The position numbers were made by a program, and so were the translations under genes. A stretch of 64,000 nucleotides of DNA from Lachnospiraceae bacterium (lineage in GTDB: Bacteria > Bacillota > Clostridia > Lachnospirales > Lachnospiraceae), in the NCBI GenBank assembly GCA_015057005.1, contig SVFF01000005.1, forward strand, positions 1 through 64,000. The letters are read 5' to 3'. The first letter of the stretch is position 1. Each line of letters opens with the position of its first letter. The notes below the pieces were generated by a model. The model saw only the letters and a program-made list of their open reading frames with translations. It was not told the origin of the DNA and ran no database searches. Below are positions 29,897 to 38,973 of the stretch, one piece after another.

Positions 29897-31030
29897 ATGA
29901 GAACTTTATACCCCAAAGTAGAGCACGGTATAGTAAACCGTGTGCAAGGCTCAAATTTCGGTTATCAGGCCTGGGGAACCGTGGCAAGAGATGAAGAAGG
30001 AACCCTTTATGCTGTGGCATCAGGATTTCGTATCCACCACGTCTGCCCCTTTGGTAAAACCGTAATGTACATCAGTAAAAACAATGGTAAAACCTGGTCA
30101 CCGCCTATTGTAATCAATGACACCTATATGGACGACCGTGATGCAGGCATCCTGTATCTGGGCAATGGTAAGATGGTGGTTACCTGGTTTACACACTCTG
30201 CTTATAATTATACAAACCATTATCGTGAGTGGATTATTAATGATGCTGGTAAAATGGCAGAAAATATGGCGACCGGTGCGCTGGACGATTATGCTGCACT
30301 GCCTGCGGAAGAACAGCTTGCAGGCTCCTATATCAGGGTGTCTGAGGACTACGGTATGACCTGGAGCGAAACCATTTATATACCGATCACTGCACCTCAC
30401 GGGCCTACTCTATGTAAGGATGGTTCTCTGATCTATCTTGGAATTGAGACTTACGAAACCGATAGAATCCATTTCCGGAAACTGACCGGCGGCAACGAAA
30501 ATGCATCCCTGTACCGGAGCCGAGACGGAGGATATACCTGGACACTGGAATCCAAAATCGAAGCCCCTGATTGGTTAAACGAAAAACAGTTCCTGGATGA
30601 GCCTCACGTACTGGAGTTGCCCAATGGAAATATTCTGGGAGCATTCCGTATCGAAGGTACCCATCCTTACAGCATAGGATTGTGTCTGTCTGAGGACGGC
30701 GGTAAATCCTGGGGCGAGGTATATCCTACAGGGGTCAGCGGTTCACCGCCTCATCTGATGATGCACTCTTCCGGAGCTTTGATCTGCTCCTATGGCAGAA
30801 GAGAAATTCCTTGCGGAGAGAGGGCAATGGTCAGCTACGACTTTGGAAAGACCTGGGAAGAAGATTATGTTCTTCACAATGCCAAGAATGAAAAAGACTG
30901 GGACTTGGGATATCCTTCCACGGTAGAACTGGATGATGGAAGTCTGATAACCGTGTACTATCAGAAATATGAGGATGATAAAAAGTGCTCCATGCTGTAT
31001 ACAAAATGGCAGCTGGAAGAGAAAAAGTAG
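29897..31030 (+). CDS. BNR/sialidase-like protein
   Basis: Asp-box motifs ISKNNGKTWSPP, VSEDYGMTWSE, SRDGGYTWTLE, SEDGGKSWGE. Confidence 0.85.
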   Translation: MRTLYPKVEHGIVNRVQGSNFGYQAWGTVARDEEGTLYAVASGFRIHHVCPFGKTVMYISKNNGKTWSPPIVINDTYMDDRDAGILYLGNGKMVVTWFTHSAYNYTNHYREWIINDAGKMAENMATGALDDYAALPAEEQLAGSYIRVSEDYGMTWSETIYIPITAPHGPTLCKDGSLIYLGIETYETDRIHFRKLTGGNENASLYRSRDGGYTWTLESKIEAPDWLNEKQFLDEPHVLELPNGNILGAFRIEGTHPYSIGLCLSEDGGKSWGEVYPTGVSGSPPHLMMHSSGALICSYGRREIPCGERAMVSYDFGKTWEEDYVLHNAKNEKDWDLGYPSTVELDDGSLITVYYQKYEDDKKCSMLYTKWQLEEKK

Positions 31031-31135
31031 AACCGCGCATTGTTCCAGGATTGTAATTGACGGAACCGCTGAGGAGATAATAAGCAGTATAAGAGATTGG
31101 AGAATTTAAGGTTGCTGTAGTAGTGTAGTAATTAG

Positions 31136-31318
31136 TTGCTTTGTCAGACTAATCTATGTTATAATTTACCGTAACAAAGTCAACCTCTCCATGTATGCGG
31201 CAATCTTTTTTATCCTTAAACGGCATACTCCTTTATCGTGAATAAACTAAATAAAGAAAGAGAGAAGAGACTTTGAAAAGCGTTAGAAAATGCTTGGCAG
31301 AGTCTCTTTTTTGGGTAA
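31136..31318 (+). ncRNA. copy C of the recurrent promoter/leader/terminator element
   Basis: TTGCTT-18-TATAAT; GTATGC/GCATAC and CTTTAT/ATAAAG stems; AGAGACT...AGTCTCT-TTTTT terminator. Confidence 0.65.
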
Positions 31319-31392
31319 TTTGCCACAAGTATATTTTAGAAATGCTTAAGAGAACGTCATCTTTGTGCGTGAGCGGAAAGAAAGGAACATAT

Positions 31393-32682
31393 ATGCGCGA
31401 ACAGGAATTAATGGTATACAGAAATTTTGAGGATGGGGAGCTTTTGTACGATATGGCCTGGCTCATGTCCCATTATAATGATGAGTTCTACAATGCAGCG
31501 GATCTGCGGGCACTTTTTTATGACTGTATCCACAAACTGATTGAACTGGCCGGCAATTATGGTTTCCACGGGAATCTGTGGCACTGTTATCTGGCAAATC
31601 TTCTGGTGAATAATGAGAACAGTTACAGCTGCGGCTGCGAGATCCGTGGGGAGATTTCCGGCAGTATCAATAAGGCTGCTCTTCACGATATTGTAATTTT
31701 CAAGGAGTTTTATGATTTTGATTTCGGTCCCATGATGGAAGCATTGAATGTGCCGGAGTTTGAAATGCTTACAGATTATGAGAGCAGCACCAGGGAGAGC
31801 AAGGTCTACAATACCAGGATTTGTGCCCGTATCTGCGAACTGGCAGAGAAATTCTGTCAGGACAATACCCCTGAGGAGATGAAAGCAACCCTTACTGAGT
31901 TTTACAAGGAGTACGGTGTGGGCAAGTTTGGTCTGCACAAATCTTTCCGGGTGGTTCGTGATGAGGATGGCGTGCATATTGTGCCGATTTTAAATATTGC
32001 CCATGTATATCTGGATGATCTGGTGGGCTATGAGATTCCCAAGCAGAAGTTGGTGGACAATACCCTGGCCTTTGTAAACGGCAAAAAGGCCAACAACTGC
32101 CTGCTGTACGGAGATGCGGGAACCGGCAAATCCTCCTGTATCAAGGGTATCGTTAACGAGTATTATAACAAAGGCCTTCGTATTATTGAGCTTTATAAGC
32201 ATCAGTTCCAGGATCTGAATGAGGTGATCGGCCAGATCAAGAACAGAAATTACAAGTTTGTAATCTACATGGATGATCTGAGCTTTGAGGATTTTGAAAT
32301 CGAATACAAATATTTGAAGGCTGTGATCGAGGGCGGACTGGAAAAGAAGCCTGCCAATGTGCTGATCTACGCTACTTCCAACCGTCGTCACCTGATCCGT
32401 GAGAATTTCAGTGATAAGGAAGAGATCAGAGAGGACATGCACACCAGCGATACTGTTCAGGAAAAACTGAGTCTGGTAGCCAGATTTGGTGTGACTATTT
32501 ATTTTGGGGCGCCCAATAAAAAGCAGTTCCAGAATATCGTAAAAGTGCTTGCACAGAGGAATGGGTTGGAGATGCCGGAGGAGGAACTGTTAGCAGAGGC
32601 TAATAAGTGGGAACTGTACCACGGCGGTCTGTCCGGCAGGACAGCACAGCAGTTTATTGATTATTTGTTGGGAAGAGAATAA
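31393..32682 (+). CDS. DUF815-type AAA ATPase
   Basis: NCLLYGDAGTGKSS Walker A, FVIYMDDLSFE Walker B, LIYATSNRRHL. Confidence 0.9.
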   Translation: MREQELMVYRNFEDGELLYDMAWLMSHYNDEFYNAADLRALFYDCIHKLIELAGNYGFHGNLWHCYLANLLVNNENSYSCGCEIRGEISGSINKAALHDIVIFKEFYDFDFGPMMEALNVPEFEMLTDYESSTRESKVYNTRICARICELAEKFCQDNTPEEMKATLTEFYKEYGVGKFGLHKSFRVVRDEDGVHIVPILNIAHVYLDDLVGYEIPKQKLVDNTLAFVNGKKANNCLLYGDAGTGKSSCIKGIVNEYYNKGLRIIELYKHQFQDLNEVIGQIKNRNYKFVIYMDDLSFEDFEIEYKYLKAVIEGGLEKKPANVLIYATSNRRHLIRENFSDKEEIREDMHTSDTVQEKLSLVARFGVTIYFGAPNKKQFQNIVKVLAQRNGLEMPEEELLAEANKWELYHGGLSGRTAQQFIDYLLGRE

Positions 32683-32723
32683 TCGTTTTTTTTAATAAAT
32701 ACCAGGACATTTGGAGGATTGAA

Positions 32724-34271
32724 ATGAGTACGCGGACATTTGCGGCAATTGATGTGGGAAGCTTTGAGCTTACCATGAAGATTTTTGAATTTTCCGGAAA
32801 AAATCATATGAGGGAGCTGGACTGTATCACCCAGCATATTGATCTGGGCTCGGATACTTATGCCACCGGTAAGATCAGCCAGGAAAAAATGGATGATCTC
32901 TGTCGGACGCTGAAGGAATTCGCGCAGATCATGGCGTCCTATCAGGTAGAAGGGTATCGGGCGTATGGCACCAGTGCCATACGCGAGACGGAGAATACCA
33001 TGATCATTCAGGATCAGATCGAACAGCGCACCGGTATCAGAGTGGAGATTCTGAGTAATTCCGAGCAGCGTTTCCTTCATTATAAATCAGTAGCGGCAAA
33101 AGGGGAGAAATTCCGCAAAATTATTGAGGGCAAGACCGCCATTGCGGATATCGGCGGAGGAAGTATACAGTTGTCCCTTTTTGACCATGATACATTGATA
33201 TCTACGCAGAATCTCCGTCTGGGTGTGCTGCGACTGCAGGAGCAGCTGAACCATCTGAATCCGGGCAGAGCCCAGATTGAAACGATTATTGATGAGATGG
33301 CGTCAGCCCAGCTGGGAATTTACAAAAAAATGCATTTGAAAGACAGGGAAATCGAAAATATTATCATTGTGGATGATTATATTTCTCCCTGGGTAGTGAG
33401 AAAGTGCATGGAGGAAGAAGGCGGCGACGCTGTTTCACGGCAGGAGTTTGAGGGACTGCTGAATCTTCTGAGAAACGGCGGTACCATGGAACTTGCCAAA
33501 CGGCTGGATGTGACAGAGGAAAAGGTTCCGTTGGTATTTATCAGTGCTGTGCTGACCAGACGTATCATGGAGCTGATGGGTGCGGAGTATCTGTGGGCCT
33601 TCGGTGTTAATCTTTGTGACGGTATTGCTTATGAGTATGCGGAAAATGCGAAACTGATCCGCAGGGAGCATGATTTTGAAGCTGATATCATCGCCTGTGC
33701 CATGAATATCAGCAGAAGATATATGGGAAGCAGACGCAGGGCGGAGACACTGGAAAATCTGACCACCATCATTTTTGACAGTATGAAGAAAATACACGGC
33801 CTTGGCAAGCGGGAGCGTCTGTATCTGCGTTTGGCCGCCATTCTCCATGACTGCGGCAAATATATCAGTCTGGTAAATATCGGTGAAACATCTTACAATA
33901 TCATTATGGCCACAGAGATCATCGGCCTGTCCCATGCGGAGCGTGAGATCGTGGCAAACGTGGTACGCTACAACCACAGTTCGTTTGATTACTTTAAAGG
34001 TCTGCAGAGCAGCGGAACAGAACTTGACAGGGACAGTTACCTGGTGGTGGCAAAGCTGACAGCAATTATACGTCTGGCCAACAGCATGGACCGCAGCCAT
34101 AAGCAGAAGATGAATGGGGTTAAGGCAGTCTTAAAGGATAATGAATTGATCCTGTCTGTGGATACTCAGGAGGATATTACGCTGGAGAGTGGATTTTTTC
34201 ATAGACGCAGCGAATTCTTCAGAGAGGTATTCAGCGTGACACCCGTCTTAAAGCAGAAGAAGAGAATATAA
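32724..34271 (+). CDS. Ppx/GppA phosphatase family (exopolyphosphatase-like, HD C-terminal domain)
   Basis: FAAIDVGSFELTMKIFE, TAIADIGGGSIQLSLF, HDCGKYISLVN. Confidence 0.9.
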   Translation: MSTRTFAAIDVGSFELTMKIFEFSGKNHMRELDCITQHIDLGSDTYATGKISQEKMDDLCRTLKEFAQIMASYQVEGYRAYGTSAIRETENTMIIQDQIEQRTGIRVEILSNSEQRFLHYKSVAAKGEKFRKIIEGKTAIADIGGGSIQLSLFDHDTLISTQNLRLGVLRLQEQLNHLNPGRAQIETIIDEMASAQLGIYKKMHLKDREIENIIIVDDYISPWVVRKCMEEEGGDAVSRQEFEGLLNLLRNGGTMELAKRLDVTEEKVPLVFISAVLTRRIMELMGAEYLWAFGVNLCDGIAYEYAENAKLIRREHDFEADIIACAMNISRRYMGSRRRAETLENLTTIIFDSMKKIHGLGKRERLYLRLAAILHDCGKYISLVNIGETSYNIIMATEIIGLSHAEREIVANVVRYNHSSFDYFKGLQSSGTELDRDSYLVVAKLTAIIRLANSMDRSHKQKMNGVKAVLKDNELILSVDTQEDITLESGFFHRRSEFFREVFSVTPVLKQKKRI

Positions 34272-34287
34272 GCGGGAGAGTGTAATT

Positions 34288-36417
34288 ATGGGAGAGAAAA
34301 ATTTTTATAATCCAAAATATTATACAAACAGAGAATTAAGCTGGCTGCTGTTCAACCATCGTGTGTTGAATGAGGCCAGGGACAAGAGCATTCCTCTCTT
34401 TGAACGTCTGAAGTTTTTGAGCATCACGGCATCCAATCTGGATGAATTCTTTATGATCCGTGTGGCTTCCTTAAAGGATATGGAAAATGCAGGATATGAG
34501 AAGCCGGATATTGCGGGCATGACGCCTACCCAGCAGCTGAAGGCCCTGCATGAGGCTATTCACAAACTGGTGGATGTACAGTATTCCACCTACAACCGTT
34601 CCCTGTTGCCCCTGTTGGAGAAGAATGGCCTGCACATTGTGAGACAGCATGAGCAGTTAAGTGAAGAAGAGGCAGCATATGTGGATAAGTATTTTGAAGA
34701 GAATGTATATCCGGTACTGACTCCCATGGCAGTGGATTCTTCCAGACCCTTTCCCCTGATCCGCAACAAATCACTGAATATCGGTGCAATGGTGCGCAAC
34801 AAAAAGACCAAGGAAGAACTGGAATTTGCAACGGTGCAGGTGCCCAGTGTTTTGAGCCGTATCATTCAGCTCCCTTCCAAGGGGAAAGCCAAAAAGATTA
34901 TTCTGTTAGAGGAAATGATCGAGCGCAATATTCACAAATTGTTTTTGAACTATGATATTGTCTGTGCCCATCCTTTCCGTATCATGAGAAATGCGGATCT
35001 GACCATTGATGAGGATGAGGCGGCCGATCTGTTAAAGGAAATTGAGAAGCAGATAAAGAAGCGCCAGTGGGGTGAAGCCATCCGTCTGGAAGTGGAGGCA
35101 GGCATGGACAAACGCCTTCTGCAGATCATCAAAAAAGAACTGGCCATTGAGGAACAGAATGTTTACGAGATTGATGGTCCGTTGGATCTGACTGTGCTTA
35201 TGAAAGTGTACGGCCTGGAGGGCTTTGATCACTTAAAGACACCAAAGTATGAGCCCCAGCCGGTACCTGAACTGCCGGCCGGCTGTGATATTTTTGAGGA
35301 AATCCGCAAGAGGGATATCCTGCTGCACCATCCTTACCAGACCTTTACGCCTGTGGTGAATTTCATCCGCAAAGCGGCGGTGGATCCGGATGTTTTGGCT
35401 ATCAAGCAGACTCTTTACCGTGTCAGCGGTAATTCTCCTATTATTGCCGCTCTGGCCCTGGCCGCAGAAAACGGCAAGCAGGTAACGGTGCTGGTAGAGC
35501 TGAAAGCACGTTTTGATGAGGAAAACAATATTGTGTGGGCCAGAATGCTGGAGAAAGCAGGCTGCCATGTAATTTACGGTCTGGTGGGCTTAAAGACCCA
35601 CAGCAAGATCACGCTGGTGGTACGTAAAGAAGAAGACGGTATCCGCAGGTACGTGCATCTGGGCACCGGCAACTACAATGATGCTACTGCCAAGCTTTAT
35701 ACGGACATGGGACTTTTGACCTGTGCGGAGACCATAGGAGAGGATGCTACCGCGGTATTTAATATGTTGTCCGGCTATTCGGAGCCCCGTTTTTGGAATA
35801 AGCTTTCTTTGGCACCGTTGTGGCTGAAGGATAAGTTCCTGCATCTGATCGAGCGTGAGAAGAAGTATGCAAAGGCAGGTCGGCCGGCCCGCATTATTGC
35901 CAAGATGAATTCCCTTTGCGATCCCGATATTATAGCGGCATTGTATGCAGCCAGCGCGGAGGGCGTTAAGATCGACTTGATCATCAGAGGTATCTGCTGT
36001 CTGAAGGTGGGCATCCCCGGTGTCAGTGAAAATATCAGGGTGCGTTCCATCGTGGGCAATTTCCTGGAGCACAGCCGTATTTTCTATTTCCAGAACGACG
36101 ATAACTACGAGATTTACTGCAGCAGTGCGGACTGGATGCCCCGTAATCTGGAGCGCCGCGTGGAGATATTATTCCCGGTGGATAGTCCGGAACTGAAGGA
36201 AGAACTGCTGCATATCTTAAAGAGTCAGCTGCGTGACAATGTGAAAGCTTCCGTGCTGAATCCGGACGGCAGCTATGAAAAGGTGGATAAGCGCGGCAAG
36301 CAGCTTTTCAATGCCCAGGAAGCTTTCTGTATGGAAGCAAAGGAGAAGGCGGCAAAGAGTGCCGGCAGCACAGAGCTTACCAGCAGAACTTTTATCCCAC
36401 AGAAGAATGAACAATAA
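34288..36417 (+). CDS. ppk1: polyphosphate kinase 1
   Basis: YYTNRELSWLLFNHRVLNEA, ELKARFDEENNIVWARMLEKAGCHVIYGLVGLKTHSKI, YVHLGTGNYN. Confidence 0.97.
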   Translation: MGEKNFYNPKYYTNRELSWLLFNHRVLNEARDKSIPLFERLKFLSITASNLDEFFMIRVASLKDMENAGYEKPDIAGMTPTQQLKALHEAIHKLVDVQYSTYNRSLLPLLEKNGLHIVRQHEQLSEEEAAYVDKYFEENVYPVLTPMAVDSSRPFPLIRNKSLNIGAMVRNKKTKEELEFATVQVPSVLSRIIQLPSKGKAKKIILLEEMIERNIHKLFLNYDIVCAHPFRIMRNADLTIDEDEAADLLKEIEKQIKKRQWGEAIRLEVEAGMDKRLLQIIKKELAIEEQNVYEIDGPLDLTVLMKVYGLEGFDHLKTPKYEPQPVPELPAGCDIFEEIRKRDILLHHPYQTFTPVVNFIRKAAVDPDVLAIKQTLYRVSGNSPIIAALALAAENGKQVTVLVELKARFDEENNIVWARMLEKAGCHVIYGLVGLKTHSKITLVVRKEEDGIRRYVHLGTGNYNDATAKLYTDMGLLTCAETIGEDATAVFNMLSGYSEPRFWNKLSLAPLWLKDKFLHLIEREKKYAKAGRPARIIAKMNSLCDPDIIAALYAASAEGVKIDLIIRGICCLKVGIPGVSENIRVRSIVGNFLEHSRIFYFQNDDNYEIYCSSADWMPRNLERRVEILFPVDSPELKEELLHILKSQLRDNVKASVLNPDGSYEKVDKRGKQLFNAQEAFCMEAKEKAAKSAGSTELTSRTFIPQKNEQ

Positions 36418-36432
36418 GAGAGAGACAGAAAA

Positions 36433-37035
36433 ATGAAAATAATTTTGGCATCGGCATCTCCCAGAAGGCGGGAACTGCTGACACAGATCGGCCTGGAATT
36501 TCAGGTGGTAGTAAGCAATGTGGAGGAAAAAGTGACAGCCACTGCCCCGGCAGCAGTGGTGGAAGAATTGTCCGCCCAGAAGGCAGAAGGGGTACTTTTG
36601 CAGATGAAAGAACAGGTCTATTCTGAAAACAGTTGTGGGACAGAGGAACTGCAGGACTGTCTGGTCATCGGATCTGATACAATCGTGGCTGTGGATGGAC
36701 AGATTCTGGGCAAACCGAAGGATGCAGAGGATGCAAAGCGGATGCTTCGCATGCTGCAGGGCCGCACTCATGAGGTGTACACCGGTGTGACGGTATTGCG
36801 GATGAACACAGAGGAGCGCCGCACTTTCCATGAGGGCACCAAAGTACTCTTTTTCCCTATGACAGAGGAGGAGATTGAGACTTATGTGGCTACCAATGAT
36901 CCTTTGGATAAAGCAGGGGCGTATGGTATTCAGGGCTTCTGCGCCAGGTATATTCGCGGCATTGAGGGAGACTATAATAACGTAGTGGGGCTTCCTGTAG
37001 GCAGATTGTATCAGGAGATCAAGGATTGGATCTAA
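36433..37035 (+). CDS. Maf family nucleotide pyrophosphatase
   Basis: IILASASPRRRELL, SDTIVAVDGQILGKPKD, YGIQGFCARYI. Confidence 0.95.
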   Translation: MKIILASASPRRRELLTQIGLEFQVVVSNVEEKVTATAPAAVVEELSAQKAEGVLLQMKEQVYSENSCGTEELQDCLVIGSDTIVAVDGQILGKPKDAEDAKRMLRMLQGRTHEVYTGVTVLRMNTEERRTFHEGTKVLFFPMTEEEIETYVATNDPLDKAGAYGIQGFCARYIRGIEGDYNNVVGLPVGRLYQEIKDWI

Positions 37036-37051
37036 TAAAGGGAGAAAACAG

Positions 37052-37705
37052 ATGAAAAAAGCAGTGATCTTTGATTTGGACGGAACGCTTTCCGATACCA
37101 TACACAGCATTAAATATTGCGGAGACCGGGCGGTAGCTCCCTTTGGCATTGGACCTTTTACGGAGAAGCAGTATTGTTATTTTATCGGCGACGGTGCCGC
37201 CAATCTGGTGAAGAGAGCGCTGATTGCCGGCGGTGATACGGAATTAACTCATTATGAGGAGGCATTTAAGCTTTACAAAGAAGTGTTCCGTGAGAACTGC
37301 ATGTATAAGGTAGCGCCTTACGAGGGCATCAGGGAATTACTGGCTTCCCTGCAGGAAAAAGGGCTTAAGATGGCGGTGTGCTCCAACAAGCCTCATGCGG
37401 AGACCATCAACGTAGTGGAAACCTTGTTTGGAAAAGAATGTTTTGATGTCCTTCAGGGACAGGAGGAAGGCATGGCCATCAAGCCCAGCCCGGAAGGCGT
37501 GTTCCGCATTCTGGAAAAGCTTTCCCTGAAGCCGGAGGATATTTTGTATCTGGGAGATACCTCTACAGATATGAAGACGGGCAAAAGTGCAGGTGCTTTT
37601 ACCGTGGGTGCCCTGTGGGGATTCAGAGACAGAGCAGAGCTGGAGGAAAACCATGCTGATGCTGTAATCGCACATCCCTTGGAACTTTTGCAGTTTTTGG
37701 AGTAG
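37052..37705 (+). CDS. HAD family hydrolase (phosphoglycolate phosphatase-like)
   Basis: VIFDLDGTLSDT, LYLGDTSTDMKTGKSAG. Confidence 0.93.
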   Translation: MKKAVIFDLDGTLSDTIHSIKYCGDRAVAPFGIGPFTEKQYCYFIGDGAANLVKRALIAGGDTELTHYEEAFKLYKEVFRENCMYKVAPYEGIRELLASLQEKGLKMAVCSNKPHAETINVVETLFGKECFDVLQGQEEGMAIKPSPEGVFRILEKLSLKPEDILYLGDTSTDMKTGKSAGAFTVGALWGFRDRAELEENHADAVIAHPLELLQFLE

Positions 37706-37738
37706 GCAACATATCATTAGTGTGATATAATGTGAATA

Positions 37739-37787
37739 GCTCCAAAGAAAACCAAGCGACGCGAAGCGGCATTTGGTTTTCTGGAGC
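37739..37787 (+). other. long hairpin with GCGAAGC apex region
   Basis: GCTCCA-aa-GAAAACCAA...TTGGTTTTC-TGGAGC. Confidence 0.75.
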
Positions 37788-37818
37788 GTTCAGCGAGCAA
37801 ACGGTCTGCGAAGCAGAC

Positions 37819-37972
37819 GTACCAGTGCGAAGCACGGGTTTGCGAGCTTGGTGACAAGCAGGATCAGTGCGAAGCAGACAAACCAGTGCGAAGCACGGGT
37901 TTGCGAGCTTGGTGACAAGCAGGATCAGTGCGAAGCAGACGTACCAGTGCGAAGCACGGGTTTGCGAGCTTG
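37819..37972 (+). repeat. 61-bp tandem repeat, about 2.5 copies
   Basis: units 37819-37879, 37880-37940, partial 37941-37972, nearly identical. Confidence 0.95.
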
Positions 37973-37996
37973 ATAAATTAATTGGAGGATGAGCAT

Positions 37997-38260
37997 ATGC
38001 ATGAATTTGATGACGCAGTACTGAGATGTTTTCTGAAAAAGCAGCTTCAGCTTTTCCCGGAGCCGGTAGCAGAGACTCTTGAGGAGGCAGAAGGATTCCT
38101 GGAGGACTGCATGGCTGTAGTGGTTGATTCTCTGGAAGAAGTGATTGAATTTTTTGATGAAGAAGGCATCGACCTTGATGGCATGGTAGGAGAAGATATT
38201 CTGGAGGCTGAAGAAGTTTTTGAAGTCGGCGACGGCAGATATTTGATCGTGGAAGGTTAA
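37997..38260 (+). CDS. small acidic conserved hypothetical protein
   Basis: ATG preceded by ggagga; MHEFDDAVLRCFLKKQLQLFPEPVAETLEEAEGFLEDCMAVVVDSLEEVIEFF. Confidence 0.7.
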   Translation: MHEFDDAVLRCFLKKQLQLFPEPVAETLEEAEGFLEDCMAVVVDSLEEVIEFFDEEGIDLDGMVGEDILEAEEVFEVGDGRYLIVEG

Positions 38261-38293
38261 AGAATATCGATAATATTGAATAGGAATGAAATG

Positions 38294-38340
38294 AACAGGA
38301 GTATTTCCCCAGGGAGGTGCTCCTGTTTTTAAATTGGGGT
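38294..38340 (+). terminator. intrinsic terminator
   Basis: AACAGGAG...CTCCTGTT-TTT. Confidence 0.7.
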
Positions 38341-38361
38341 TGTATTTTCCGAAGCTTCTGT

Positions 38362-38592
38362 AAGCCTTTGATTCTAAAAGGTGTGCGTCAGGTGGGTAAG
38401 ACCTAGATTCTGGCGAATGGTTCCAAAATCCTGTCGGAAAGGACTCTCATCATCTTTGATGAGATGCAGGACTGCCCTAAGGTCATCAACTCCATGAAGT
38501 ATTTTTGCGAGAACGTTCACAGTATGGCAGATTATGCAGACCGACTGATTGGGATAGCCCTGCAACAGAAAAATAGTGAACACACTCAATAA
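38362..38592 (+). pseudogene. remnant of an AAA/DUF4143-type ATPase
   Basis: KPLILKGVRQVGKT*ILANGSKILSERTLIIFDEMQDCPKVINSMKYFCENVH: Walker A, in-frame TAG, shortened path to Walker B. Confidence 0.75.
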
Positions 38593-38769
38593 GTAGGCAC
38601 ATTGTCCCTATATTTATGCTTTGTAGAGTTTGTGACTTGAAAGAGATAAGGAAATGTTTTAAGAAATATTAAGAAAAAAGTGTATAAACGGTAACATATA
38701 ACGCTTATGTTTGTAAGTAGTAAAAAGTATGGAAAATTATTTTACATGGTCAATTTAGAGAGGACGAAT

Positions 38770-38973
38770 ATGACAGAAAGAAATCCTTACTTACGCACTT
38801 ACAATCATAAAAACAAGCGGCGTGGTACCTTAAAAAAACAGTGCCGCCGTATGCTTCGGCGGCACAAAATCATGATTCGAAGAGGTGTGTTCCTGGTGGG
38901 TTCACTGATTCTGACGGCGTTTTTGATCCTTTTTCTGGATCGGGTCTTGTTTGGACCAATGCCTTCATTCTGA
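38770..38973 (+). CDS. small basic single-TM hypothetical protein
   Basis: MTERNPYLRTYNHKNKRRGTLKKQCRRMLRRHKIMIRRGVFLVGSLILTAFLILFLDRVLFG. Confidence 0.5.
   Translation: MTERNPYLRTYNHKNKRRGTLKKQCRRMLRRHKIMIRRGVFLVGSLILTAFLILFLDRVLFGPMPSF

Noticed and set aside
31273-31392. N-terminal 40-residue extension of the DUF815 ATPase in the ORF track
   Set aside because: Starts inside the terminator hairpin of element C; ATG 31393 has an RBS and fits the family start.
37773-37973. 66-aa ORF across the GCGAAGC repeats
   Set aside because: Unit length 61 bp changes frame each repeat; DNA hairpin content explains the conservation better.
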